DNA of 64,000 nucleotides from Euclidia mi (lineage: Eukaryota > Arthropoda > Insecta > Lepidoptera > Erebidae): contig OX123182.2 in the NCBI GenBank assembly GCA_944739405.2, positions 39,619,598 to 39,683,597 of the forward strand, in the 5' to 3' direction. The notes under the pieces were generated by a model. It did not search any database. It was not told where the DNA came from and saw only the letters and a program-made list of their open reading frames with translations. Shown here piece by piece: positions 11,757-22,549 of the stretch (its first letter is position 1; each line of letters opens with the position of its first letter). Made by a program: the position numbers and the translations under genes.

Positions 11757-12652
11757 AGGGCAGAATTTTTCCTAGGGAAAATTCCCTTGGCTAGCAGCCC
11801 GTTGAGGATTACCTGTAATCAAGTAGTGGAAGTGGTGTCAGTATTTTAAGTAAACAACCAAACTTACATAATTACATTAGCTATAAATATAATATATTAC
11901 CCACAATACGCACGCAACAACTGCCCTATGATAAACTAACACACCCGTCATCCATAAAGCCGCCACACACTACATAAGTGCTTAGGCCATAACATAAAAA
12001 CAGAATATGAGAGACAACCATTAAAGGCGTGAAGCGCTTAGGGTAATACACGAGATAAAAGGGACGTCATTAAGAATGAGTTACAGGTATAAGAAGCTAT
12101 GTCTAGCCCTACGAATTATTATTCTTGGGTTCGGCACCATGACCACTAGATAAACAAAATACTAAGTCATAGTTAGGTATAACAAACAGAATTTATACAA
12201 AAGTTAAACGAAAATAAATTCAAGTTGCAGACTACAAACTGACTACTGAATTACAAAAGAACAACAAAATACATAATTATTTTGCTCAATTTAATTACAA
12301 AGACCACGATTGTCCAAGATGAATGAACACACTATTAAAGTAAACAATAAATCATAAGTTCGGTATCTATCTACCAGCGCGTCACTGAGTGAGCGCGTGT
12401 GCATCGCAATAACAAGCTAGATATATTTTAATTAGATAAGTACTATTTGACTGTTCCGAGTTCGCGACGCCCAGTCTATCACACACAATATTGCTTTATA
12501 AAAGTACCTATAACAACAATTCGATTATAAAATCGATACAAAATTGTGAACAACAACAATAAAAAAAACTTCAGAACAAAGCACAGCGAAAAAATAATAC
12601 GCCAACAAAGTAGACATTAAAATGAATAGACTTCCAGTAAAGACTACAAGCG

Positions 12653-12703
12653 AGAATCGAACTTGTATACTCGGCTGACAGTGACCTTTTAACCACTGAT
12701 CCA
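12653..12703 (-). other. tRNA-like A-box/B-box pair in the element's 3' region
   Basis: On the minus strand TGGATCAGTGG (12703-12693) is followed by AAGTTCGATTCT (B-box-like, ending near 12653). The equivalent place in the autonomous element has TGGCTCAGTGG and TGTTCGATTCT. Sequence downstream is also alike (both can be read with a FFAV-CSEV segment). It may be an old SINE shared by both elements or a kept Pol III-type signal. Confidence 0.55.
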
Positions 12704-13009
12704 CGGGGTAAAAAAAAAACAATATATTTAGTTTATGGTAAGACTTTTTAAAACAATGTTCAACACAACATTTGGGTACATAAATGCGCAGCAATTTAAA
12801 AAAATAGTGTATATTACGAGAAAAAAAATTTTTGCTACCCACAACAAGAAATATTAATTTATAGTAGACACTACTACAAACGGTAACATAAATTAGAGAA
12901 CATTCGTTTGGAAAAATAAACAATGTTTAGGTTATAAGTATTCTTTTTTTATTTTATGTAATTATATGTAGGTATCTTTAAATCTTTTATATGCCATTCA
13001 CCAAGTGGT

Positions 13010-13243
13010 TTAACATTCATAACATTTAGTTTTGAAGAATTCTGCCGGTTTACGGCGAAGATTATAAAATAAACAATTGCGTTGATGACCCGACAACAGA
13101 GCTGAGTGTACCTTCTCGAGAATAGAAGATAAATAGTTCAACGATGCGGCATTAACTTCACATGGCTCATGCACCATATTAGAATTGAATTCCAAGTCAA
13201 TATACTGAGAACCAAAATATCCTTCAATTGAGTTTATGAACAA
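13010..13243 (-). pseudogene. Integrase C-terminal remnant
   Basis: The minus strand encodes a segment with FGSQYIDLEFNSNMV, LNYLSSILEKVHSALLS and YNLRRKPAEF. This matches residues about 945-1010 of the pol protein at 23858-27085, just after the integrase catalytic core. Homology starts and stops abruptly and the frame is then lost. It shows that the non-autonomous element descends from a coding relative of the 7.0 kb element and was not assembled only from LTRs. Confidence 0.85.
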
Positions 13244-13299
13244 TGTGAGGCGTAGGTAAACAATGGCGTATAATTTATATTTAGATCATTTTATTTCAA

Positions 13300-15338
13300 C
13301 ATTAGATTTTAAAATTAGTGCCAAAAAATATAAACATTGTTTATTATAAGAAAGATTGTGGATGTAGTAACATGCACAAAACAACAACACATTTTATTTT
13401 ATCACTTTGTTATTAAAGTTTATGTATTTATTTATGTTAAACAAACATTTTAAAACAACAAATAGGCATTTGTATTGTGAAGGTATTTATGAGTATAAGC
13501 GAATACTCATCGCACGAGTTTATGTAGGTATTTTACAACGAATGCCCGCCACCTGGCAATTAGTGATTACGCGTAACGCGTTAGAATAATATAACACATA
13601 AAGAGTTGACCAACAGTGGGCTAAAAGATACTGGGTTCTCCAGTAGTGACCCAAAAAGAAAAAAAATATATATTTACACATATTATATTATTATATACAC
13701 TAAGGTCAGACAGAATGACCATCATACGCTAAAATTATTTAGTAAGTGTGGGTTAAAATCTTATATAAAACGACTTAACCCGCATTTTTTTTTAAGCACA
13801 CATTTTTTGTTTATTAAAACACATAATTTATTGTTATTACCTGATAGACAAAAACATAAGAAGGGTTACCTAGGAACCCTTTTAAACACCAAAAACCTTT
13901 AGTCGGAACTTGATAGTTTAAAAAGAAATGCCAAGAATCGTTAGTAGAACTTGAACATTTTAAGAACGAGTCTTCACCACGTTAGTATTGTAGTGAAAAC
14001 AGGTATAGAACAACAAAAATATCAGGTAAAAACACTAAAAGACAACAAAAATCATCGATAAATCGACGCAACCTCGCAGTCTAGCCACCGCGGTAATTCA
14101 AGGTTAAAACTCCAACGTTTTAAAGAGGCGTTGTCGGTATAAACAACAGACTCCATAACACTTTTAGCCCGACAATGCCCGTTCTTCACAGCAAGAAGAA
14201 CAGAGAAATATAGCATTCATCTCTTGTTTAGCAAGAGCAAAAGTACCATTAGAAAATCGCAAAACAGAGCACATACATCATCAGAATCAGGTAGCAAACA
14301 GCACCCAATCTTCTCCCATTTAGCAAGAGAAGGAGACCATTTTATAAACGGCAAAACAGAGCACCATCGGAATCCGACAGCAAAAAGCATCCATGCGCAT
14401 TTAGCAGCATCCATACGCATTTAGTAGCAACCTTACAGACTTCACATAGCAAATAGGGTCAACACACGGCTAGTAGACGCCGCGTGGACTATAAAGCACT
14501 CAGAATTATCTGGTCAAAACAGCAGAAAAAAAACAGGCGATCAAAGGCTAGCAGAGGCTAGAATAGAATAGCCTTTCCCAAAGCTACCAACTCAGCAAAC
14601 CAACAGCAATAGAAAGAAAAAGAAAATTAACTTTAGAGGTTAATTCATTGATTAATTACTTTTACAAGTCAATTATTTAGTTATTTATTATTTATGTACC
14701 TTCATTAATGATATAAAGATGCGAGATTTTGAGCAAAGTTATTTATATATAAAGCATTTTTTTCAGAAATAGTTTAGTAAAGACTTTAAAAACTTCTTTT
14801 AAGCTATTTTAACAGTTTAATTTACACAATCGCATGAAATAAAATATAACAGAGAAACGAACCCATGAAGAATAATGGCAAAAAAATATAATGAATTACA
14901 CTGCAATGTTCACTAAAATTACACACATGCCTACTAGTGAAAGAAAATAAAGTGCGTAATTGCGTATTGTAGGAAGAGAATGTAGTAAAATGTAAAATGC
15001 GTCCAAGAGAAATTGAAATTGTAGGTAGATAAAACACGTGGCTTCGTTGAGCCGGCGCGGCGCGGCGTCGCTCGTACGCCAAGCAGCCGAGAATAAAATA
15101 GGTAATTACGTTTGATAACGTTGCGCGATGCAATTTATCTAGCAGATAGTTCAATTAAACATATAATTAGTTAGAAAATAGAATTAAGTGACTTGTGGCT
15201 GACAAGAAAAAGATATAGGTTACTCCTGGACGTATTTAACACATAAAAATATATAAAAATACACAAAAATATATAAAAATACAGAAAAAAATACCACTCA
15301 CCTTCGGAACACCAATTTAGCTTTAAAAAGAAATCCTA
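13300..15338 (-). other. Non-coding interior of the non-autonomous element
   Basis: No gag, protease or RT motif is visible on either strand. The stretch from 14224 to 14430 is repetitive: two imperfect units of about 75-85 bp, each starting TTTAGCAAGAG and containing AAAACAGAGCA, then a tandem pair of CATCCATRCGCATTTAGYAG at 14389-14428. Its origin is unknown; it may be captured DNA or a packaging/leader region. Confidence 0.5.
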
Positions 15339-15348
15339 TTGGGCGCCA
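15339..15348 (-). promoter_or_regulatory. Primer binding site, tRNA-Lys type
   Basis: One base inside the 5' LTR the minus strand reads TGGCGCCCAA, complementary to a tRNA 3' end TTGGGCGCCA. This matches the first ten positions of the tRNA-Lys1,2 primer site used by several retroelements. The autonomous element has the same site at 22049-22058. Confidence 0.75.
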
Positions 15349-15349
15349 A

Positions 15350-15764
15350 TGTCGCACGGGCGATTGGTTTGTAGGTGGTGAGCCGACTCAATCACTCGCC
15401 GATCAAAAAAAGGAAGAAAAATCAGGTTTTACTTACAAATGAAAACACTTTTAGAATAGTACACTTCACGATATAATTGCCTATTTATATAGGTAGATAC
15501 AATGCAGCTACTTTAAAACTAAGATTTACTAATTGAGAACATGAGTAAATTCAGGGCGTGGTCCGACAAGTATAGTTAGGTGTTCACTGGTGTTCCGAAG
15601 GCCAGGGTCTTGATAGGAAGAAGACTTAACTGGCCGTGAGCTGGAGCAGAGGGGCAGATTGAGCAGCGGCGCACGCTTATATATGGCGTGCGGGGCGCGG
15701 GCAGAGGCGCTCGCTCCCACCTTCGTTCGACGTCACAGTTCAGACGGAGGGGCACGACGTCACA
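15350..15764 (-). repeat. 5' LTR of the non-autonomous element
   Basis: Identical by eye to 11329-11743. TTATATAT at 15678-15685 is a TATA-box candidate for minus-strand transcription. Short open frames inside the LTR are present twice only because the LTR is. Confidence 0.9.
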
Positions 15765-15768
15765 CCAG

Positions 15769-15910
15769 CCACTCATATTGCGTTAGGAGAGCCTACCAGA
15801 GTTCAAACACAGTGCAGGTGCTCGGGCAAAAAGGACATATCAGCAAATGTTCCATTGTCTGCGCCGGCTCACCACATTCACACTGGGCAAGGTCCCTGAA
15901 CCTCCACCTA
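15769..15910 (-). pseudogene. LINE C-terminal cysteine/histidine motif fragment
   Basis: The minus strand reads FRDLAQCECGEPAQTMEH followed by LLICPFCP, a C-x-C...H...C pattern found near the C-terminus of many LINE ORF2 proteins. The LTR element inserted just after it. Only about 45 codons are visible. Confidence 0.5.
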
Positions 15911-17030
15911 CACAAGTTTGCTCTACTCTATTTTCTGCTGAAAAGCTATTTTAAAATAGCAATTAATTTGAAACGTAATGAAGTATTTTACATGCAAACA
16001 GCTCGTAAATACGTGGCTCTCTACAATTGTCTCGTTACTACAGCAGTCACGTACAAGTAAAGACAACTAATTGGAATCGTCTCTTTTTTTTCGTATTGTG
16101 TTACTACCGCGTAAAACAAATATATATTTGGCCGTTTATTATAATCGAGAGCTTTGAACTTATTTAAATTTATATTCTTGAAAATCCAAGTTTATTTATC
16201 ATTTTTAGCATTTCAGCATATTTTATAAGTTAAATCATCACCGTAAATAAATTTAATAAGCTGGTTGTCTCGTTGTTCACAATTATGCTTATGTGATAAA
16301 TAAAAATCGGTATGCTGTTTGATCGGTCAACATTATTTTTATTTTGATATAGGTCACGTAAATATAGCAAACGTAATATTCAATTGTTTACTATTTTGAA
16401 AATTTAAAACTCAATAACCGAATAAACAATACTTTTTTAATAGAAAATGCTTCGCAAGCAGTAAATCTTATTAGCATTTCATATAAAGTCACACACATAG
16501 ATACTTGGGTATCTGCTGCATCTTTTAACAGATCTCATTCTCGTATTTAACAGACACTGACACTGAATTTTGACTGAACAGCGATTTAATTTTGAATTGA
16601 CTCACAATTGGTATTCTGCTACACTTGATCTCATTACAGTATCATTTGGATAAAATCAATTTATAATCTCTTGTTGGTCTCAGAGGTAATGTCAAAAACT
16701 CAAAAACAATAACATGAATGTTGCCATTGTATAGAAAAATACATTAATAGGAAAGGTAATTGGGTGCCACTACGTTTCGATGCCAAATTAAAATTAATAT
16801 ACAACTAAGTAATAAAATTTCGGTAAATAAATGTATTGGTTCCTTGGATCGTGTGGATTATTTTCAATAGGTATTCAATAATTTTAAATGAAAAAAGAAC
16901 ATTATAAAAATATGGGTATTTTGATTATGCCGCAAAATTACCCCACGCATCACGCAACGGCAACGAACGAAACGTCTAAATGTCAATTTTATATTTTGCG
17001 ACTGGGTCTTAAACCTTCATAATAACTCTA
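15911..17030. other. Upstream region of the Myb-like gene, no other gene seen
   Basis: AT-rich. A block near 16580-16620 (inverted GGTATTCTGCT, GAATTGACTC) matches 5925-5960 in reverse complement. It may be the subterminal part of the Harbinger element that carries the Myb-like gene. No clean terminal inverted repeat was found. Confidence 0.4.
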
Positions 17031-17099
17031 ATTTTGAATTTTTGTAATTTGTGTGAAACTTGGTTAATCTTTAATTTCAAAAGTTTGAAACAACTGGAG

Positions 17100-19812
17100 A
17101 TGTCGCTTAAAGTTAAGACACATCAGCTGGAGCTCCTTTTGGACTTTTTAGACCAACATAGGTCCCTGGCCCTTGGTCGCGTTCGGGGCAAAGAAGGAAA
17201 TGTTCTGTCCACAAAATTGTGGACAGAATGCTCCTCAATTTTGAATGCTGATATCGGCGGCATTAATAAAACCGCAAAAGAATGGAAAAAAGTAAGTACT
17301 ATTAATTGTGTAATGGACTAAGTAAGTAGGTACGTATTTACAAATAAGTACCTACATACATAATTATACATAAACTCACGCCTGTTTCCCCGAAGGGGTA
17401 AGCAGAGGCATATTAACACTTTGAAGGACAGTAAACGTCTATAGACGTGATAACAATAAAACTTCAATTGTGTCTCGTTTACTGTCCGTGAAAGTGGTAA
17501 TAGCTCATTTTTCGCCAGTGTTTTGATCGCACACAATAGGGGGCGAGGCTATTGCCGCTAATAGAGATGTTTTGTTTGCCAGGGCCCTAAGCTCTTGGTT
17601 GGAACCCCATGCACAACATTAAGGAATACCTGTGCATAATTATGTATGTTGATAAGATATCTTCTAGTGCCTGTCCTGTTCCTATAACTTGTGGTCAGTG
17701 CAACATGTTACATTTGCCACTATCAGCCATCATCTAAACATTTATTTCCTTTTAGTCATATCATCTTTCACACAATCCATCCACTTTGGATGATGAATGT
17801 AAGGTTTGAGGGATATAAAGCAAGAGGGACTTGCTTTATATCCCTCAAACCTTACATTCATCATTCAGATATCAGATATCTGGTTACCATAATAAAAGCT
17901 CTGCCCAGTTTGGGATCACATGACTGTGTGTGAGTTGTTCTAGGATATTATTTGTATTATCATCTTAATATATAAAATCCTTGCGTTACTGACTGACTGA
18001 CAGACACGCTACAGCCGAAACTATTGGGCGCAGGAAGCTGAAATTTGGCATGTATGTTCCTTGGGGACCGTAGGGGTGCACTAAGAAGGGATTTCCCAAA
18101 ATTCCCACGGGATCGGCCAAAACGGGTAAATAAAAAAAAATGCAGGCGTAGCTGCTGGCGTCCTCTAGTTGTATTATAAAATGCTTGGTAACCTATTTCC
18201 TGTGGTAAAGTTATATAAAGGATGCTTATGTTTTAGTATTATAATCAGTATAAAATCCGGACAAAGGCCAAGCAGAGGTACATAAAAAGTGCCAGACATA
18301 GAACCGGTGGGGGACCACATGAAAACATTTATTTAACGCCTTTAGAAGAGCGCCTTCTGGGCATCTTAGGTGGATGCAGTTTCCCACTGCCAGTCTGGCG
18401 CAATCCTTTGGAAACATTGGTAATTATCACATAATTTTGGTACAATCTTAAATGTCTTGAACTGAAATATGACACAGATCTTCTAATTTATTTGTTTCAT
18501 TAGGATGCAGAGCTTGCTATTGCTACAAGCAATGTTAGCGCAAGCAATAGTGACCAAGCAAATAAAGAAAATATAGAAAACCAAAGTACCCAGCTGTCAA
18601 ATTTTGAGTAAGTTCAAGTACTTATATTCATTAGTTATTTAAAACTTATTACTTAAAGAAAATTATGCACCTAGGTAGGTACTTAGGTATAATATGAATG
18701 ATGAATAAAGTTATAGAAAAACAACACTCAATCATCGCAACTTTCAGTTGGTACCTACAAATTGCCTTTCATTCATAGATGACCGATTGGCGCAGCGGGA
18801 GTGTAAGCGACTACTACGCCAAAGGTCGCGTGTTCGATTCCCGCACAAATCAAACATTTGTGTGCATGAACATGGATGTTTGTCTTGGTCTGGATGTTTC
18901 TATGTATATTATGTATGTATTTACGAAAAAAGTATGTTTATCCATTATTGTACAAGCAATTTACACATTATTGTACAAGCTCTGCTTAGTTAGGGACTAG
19001 ATGGTGTTGTGTGAATATAGTAGAATATTATTATTATAATTCACACTCACTAATTAGATTAAAACTTTTGCTATTAACCAATTTTATTACTTCCTGTTTT
19101 CAGAGAAATATCAGAATTTTACGTGGTACCCAATGAGTAAGTAAATACCCATACTGGTCCATACATACATACTGTTAAGTTGGAAGATTTTTGTAAAATA
19201 AAGACAAATGTTTACTTTTTTAGGATTGATGGCATCTCAGATATTGTGCTGGTGGAGGATGCATCAATCAATAATGCAGAGTAAACTAATGGATGTAGCT
19301 ATAAGTTCTGAAATTGAGTCTGTACCTCCCATATACTAATCACTTACTATATTTTAGAAAAATAAATGCTGATAAAAGGGGAAACGAAACAGAACGACCA
19401 CATAAGCGACGCAGCCGACGTCGTCGATCGCTATCCCCGAGAGGTCATTTGCTGCCTTTTTTATTCATTTAGATAATAATTATGCTTTACTAATTGTTAT
19501 ACCATTTACAGTGCCCACGGAATTAGAATTGGCTCAGCAGAGGTTAGCCACTATGGAGGAATCCAGGCTTCAGGTTGACCGGGAGATGACGCAAGCCATA
19601 TACAGACTAGCGTCTAGTATGGATGACATTGCTAGTGCCATAAGGTCCATTACCACTGGTTATTTGCTAGCAGCCAGGAGAAGGCGTAGGGTGTGTACTT
19701 TTACATACATATATTATTACAAATTTTCTTACAAGATCAAATCGTAAAATAAGAATTCTAATTTTAGAGTGCAAGGATCAGTAGTGGCAGCAGTGATAAT
19801 CAGGAGAACTAA
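17100..19812 (+). CDS. Myb/SANT-like (zeste-type) DNA-binding protein, Harbinger partner
   Basis: Eight exons join in frame into 292 codons plus stop: 17100-17291, 18237-18419, 18504-18607, 19104-19136, 19224-19280, 19358-19443, 19512-19690, 19768-19812. Every intron begins GT and ends AG, and all phases agree. Residues about 7-80 form the Myb/SANT-like domain: QLELLLDFLDQHRSLALGR, then LWTECSSILN and AKEWKK, continuing in exon 2 with KIRTKAKQR and TGGGP. LTPLEERLLGIL follows, as in zeste-like Harbinger partner proteins. The middle is acidic and low in structure, a basic RRSRRRR patch (exon 6) looks like a nuclear signal, and exon 7 (ELELAQQRLATMEESR) is probably coiled coil. In Harbinger transposons this protein helps the transposase enter the nucleus and bind DNA. 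The gene converges with the broken transposase gene. Its exon structure was inferred by hand. Confidence 0.8.
17355..17410 (-). repeat. LINE 3'-end scrap in intron 1
   Basis: CATACATA followed by ACTCACGCCTGTTTCCCC and GAAGGGGTAAGCAGAGGC is the 3' end of the LINE family seen at 9600 and 33545. Only about 50 bp remain. Confidence 0.7.
17790..17864. repeat. Perfect 34-35-bp hairpin with 5-base loop
   Basis: Bases 17791-17824 are exactly reverse-complemented by 17830-17863 around the loop AGGGA; one more A-T pair extends it. It lies in intron 1 of the Myb-like gene. Perfect pairing over this length does not arise by chance and suggests either a very recent fold-back inversion or a maintained hairpin RNA. 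Confidence 0.95.
17885..17962 (+). repeat. 3' fragment of a tRNA-derived SINE
   Basis: AAAGCTCTGCCCAGTTTGGG and the following bases up to TATTATTTGTATT resemble the 3' part of the SINE at 18775-19045. The Helitron at 17963 directly abuts it. Confidence 0.6.
17963..18168 (+). mobile_element. Non-autonomous Helitron, copy 2
   Basis: Starts TCTTAATATATAAAA after an A, ends CTAG before a T; 206 bp. It lies in intron 1 of the Myb-like gene, 69 bp before exon 2. Confidence 0.85.
18775..19045 (+). mobile_element. tRNA-derived SINE in intron 3
   Basis: GATTGGCGCAGCGGGAGTG (A-box region) is followed by TGTTCGATTCCCGC (B box) 45 bases later. The tRNA-unrelated body begins at ACAAATCAAACATTTGTGTG and ends in AT-rich sequence near 19045. 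It lies between exons 3 and 4 of the Myb-like gene, on the sense strand. Confidence 0.75.
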
Positions 19813-19842
19813 GAGAAAGAAAGGTAATTTTATTAGAGGACT

Positions 19843-20099
19843 TTAAGTAGGTAAATAATAAAAATCTTCTTTCTGTAAGAAAACAAATTTAATTTTTAAT
19901 GCCCACCGAGTTTCCACCACTTGCTGTTGTACAGCTCTACCCTGTGCCAGGGGTGGGTTGTGCCGACACCCATGATCAGCCGTGGACGTGCTTGCGCCTA
20001 GTGACGCGGGTCCTGGTACTTCTGCCTCCTCATACGAATGAAGCTGCTGCTCATCTTTACGGTCACCCTCTAGAAGACCTGGACTGTTCTGAAACTGTT
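19843..20099 (-). pseudogene. Harbinger transposase, C-terminal exon
   Basis: On the minus strand an acceptor CTGCACTACAG at about 20100 is followed by a frame containing NSPGLLEGDRKDEQQ, an acidic and serine-rich linker, and LAQGRAVQQQVVETRW, a pattern seen at the C-terminus of Harbinger nucleases. It ends at a stop near 19843, about 30 bases from the 3' end of the convergent Myb-like gene. Assignment to the transposase rests on position and on this C-terminal motif. Confidence 0.55.
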
Positions 20100-20640
20100 C
20101 TGTAGTGCAGAATTGTAAATGTGTTAAGGACACACAAAACATTTGTTTTACAATTATTAAACAGCCTTGATTATTTATCAAGGCTGTTTAATAATTTGAA
20201 GCTGTAATTATAAAAACTGATTAATTATTAAGCTTATTTATTATAATATGACTTGTAATTATGTTATCAAGACTGTTTCTTTACTTTTTATTTGCTAACA
20301 TTGATGTTGCAACATTTCGTTGTTTATTTCTTGTTTTAGAATTTAGACCATGTCTATTTAGTGATTATTTATGAAGGCTGTTTAATAGTTTGAGACTAAT
20401 TAATAAGACCGATTGTTATTAAGATTGTGACTAATTAATAAGACTGATTGTTATTAAGATTCTATGTTAATTTTATTATGAAGACTGTTTTATTGACCTT
20501 TTGTTTGTTTAATTGTTGATAAATGAATAATAATAGTTTAAAATTTCCAAGTATTTGTTTAATTGTTACAAAACTAAATTACCTGAATCTTGCCTTCAAA
20601 AGTCCTATAGTGCGTTACTTATATACGTACTATATACGTA
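20100..20640. other. AT-rich gap where the transposase middle exon should be
   Basis: No Harbinger coding sequence is visible on the minus strand here, although the segment carrying the third acidic catalytic residue should lie between 20970 and 20100. The stretch has internal repeats (AAGGCTGTTTAATA, twice or more; TAATAAGACYGATTGTTATT, twice). Confidence 0.5.
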
Positions 20641-20645
20641 CTTAT

Positions 20646-20886
20646 TCATTATCATCCGTGTGGTGACGGATTAAGAATACGGAATGTCACCACCCCATAT
20701 CATCCCATGGGTGTCGTAAGAGCCGACAGAGGGAGCATATTAATCAGAGAACAGCACTGTAAGAGAAGGAAAACTTGATACAAACCCTATACCAACCCGT
20801 TTGGCCAGCGTGGTATAGTAGGCCAATTCCTCCTTTCAAAGGAGAGGCCTAGTCCAGCAGTGGACTGTTAAAGGCTGATGATGATG
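20646..20886 (+). mobile_element. SINE-like element with RTE-type (GATGAT) 3' end
   Basis: Starts near ATCCGTGTGGTGACGG and ends GGCTGATGATGATGAT. The 3' part (TTTCAAAGGAGAGGCCTAGT, then CAGTGGACTGTTAAAGGCTG) is the tail type shared by lepidopteran RTE LINEs. A close copy is at 46090-46337. ATTCAT at both sides is a possible short target duplication. Confidence 0.75.
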
Positions 20887-21651
20887 ATTCATATATTATA
20901 ATATTTAGAAGTCAATTACAGCAACCTTATTGTACTTTAATTATTCTATTATTGTAAAACCTATACCTACCTACAAGAAATATTGATTCCCCACTCTCAA
21001 TTATTTGATTTAGGTGATAATTTAAGGAGTGGTCTCGCCAAATAGTTGAGTCATGCTGCCGGGCTGGATGGATCTACACATTTTATGTTTTGATCTGCAT
21101 CACAAATCTAAAACCAAAAATGCAATCACAATTTGATTTTAAGAATTATATGAAAATTAAAGGTAACATAACATGCACTTACTATCATCACATTCAAAGA
21201 ATAGTATCCTTTGCGGCAGTAATATGCCTCTTCATGTTCTGATGGCTTTATGATGCAGACGTGGGTCCCATCTATGCAGCCAACCACCCCGGGGAACCCA
21301 AACTTGACATAAAAACTGAAATAGAATTACACTATTAAGTACCTACATAGTACAGTTATATTATGTATGATGTTATCATTTTGCAAAAATAGAAATACCT
21401 TACCTGCTCTTAACTTCCTCCCTTTCCACTCTGGTAGTAGGGAATTTTACAAATTTTTTGAAAATGGCTGGATGGTTTATAGCCTCTGTGACTTTCTGCA
21501 CAGCTCTAGACACAGTTGGCTGTGACACTGCATGTGACACACTTTGCCCAACCAGTGTCTGGTAAGAGCCACTTGCATAAAATGCAAGAGTTATTAAAAC
21601 CTAGGAAAACAAATAGGTTATTACAATTAAAACATTTTACTCGTTATAAGG

Positions 21652-22047
21652 TGTGACGTCGTGCCCCGGCGCTTGCGAGCCTCGCTACGAATGACGCACT
21701 GCAGTGGGGAGCCCTCCCCCGCTCGCCGGCCCTATATATACCGGCGACACACGTGGTTGGGCCCTCTTTCTGCTTGGAGACAACACGACAAAGCTGAGTA
21801 CCCATCCGAAGACCTGTGGAGTGCCAACCTACCACCCACGCCCTGGATAATTGTCTAGTCGGTTAATCTCCAGTGTCAGTTCTTTTGTGTAATTAAAACC
21901 ATTGTGAATCTGGAATATAACGCGAGTTTAATCTTTCCTGGTGATATTTTTTATTTCTTTCCCGTAAGACAACCTAATTATCTCTCTTTAATTGCTCGGC
22001 GAGTGATCGATCCCGGCTATCTCGGGAAATCAATCACTCGTGCGACA
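21652..22047 (+). repeat. 5' LTR of the gypsy element
   Basis: Begins TGTGACGTCGTGCC and ends CACTCGTGCGACA. TATATATA at 21733-21740 is the promoter candidate, and AATTAAAACC near 21892 could contribute to 3' end formation. Confidence 0.95.
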
Positions 22048-22048
22048 T

Positions 22049-22058
22049 TGGCGCCCAA
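22049..22058 (+). promoter_or_regulatory. Primer binding site, tRNA-Lys type
   Basis: TGGCGCCCAA lies one base after the 5' LTR. It would pair with a tRNA 3' end TTGGGCGCCA. Pairing beyond ten bases is not obvious. Confidence 0.8.
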
Positions 22059-22549
22059 TAGAATTTTTAAATATATTTTTAAAAACGTAAGTTGGCACTT
22101 TACAGGTGAGTGAAATAATTTCTTTTTCTCTTGTATATTTTTCTCCTGTGTGTGCATATATTCTGGTGTGGTGAATTGCGTACAGGTACAGTTTCTATCT
22201 ATTTTGGTTGGCCATAAGCAATTTAACTGTGTAAATAACATAACGGTGATTTAATTAACGTCGGTCTAAAATCACGTTTCACCGCGGGCAGCGTGCCCAG
22301 CCGTCAACCGGTTCTAACCGCTTAGCCGTTGAACTAACGTGCCTCGTGTTCGCGAAAAAAATATTGTGATTCAACCTTTGAGTGACCTTTAAGAAATTTT
22401 TTTTAATCCTTTACCAATCATCACACCATTATATAATTTAGTGTATTTCAGCTTTTTTAGCTCGGTATTCGATTTTCTGGCGATATTTAATTTTTTTTCT
22501 CTCTAGTACCGGCGTAAATACTTAGATTTTCTATTATTGTTTTGTAATA

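Larger units (their letters stand above)
11329..15764 (-). mobile_element. Non-autonomous Ty3/gypsy-type LTR element, 4436 bp
   Basis: Identical 415-bp LTRs (11329-11743 and 15350-15764) bound the element, with CCAG duplicated at 11325-11328 and 15765-15768. Read on the minus strand it has a primer binding site beside the 5' LTR, a polypurine tract beside the 3' LTR, and LTR ends TGTGACGTCG...GTGCGACA. These features match the autonomous element at 21652-28666. The 3.6 kb interior has no gag, protease, RT or RNase H; only a damaged piece of integrase C-terminus survives (13010-13243). The part between that piece and the 3' LTR resembles the 3' untranslated region of the autonomous element. 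Identical LTRs mean recent insertion, so its proteins came in trans. Confidence 0.9.

Noticed and set aside
12525..12923. 132-codon frame in the non-autonomous element
   Set aside because: It runs over the tRNA-like boxes; the match in the autonomous element is at the DNA level in non-coding sequence with different frame limits.
18779..18860. Possible tRNA gene
   Set aside because: Part of a SINE; no closed cloverleaf and a SINE body follows.
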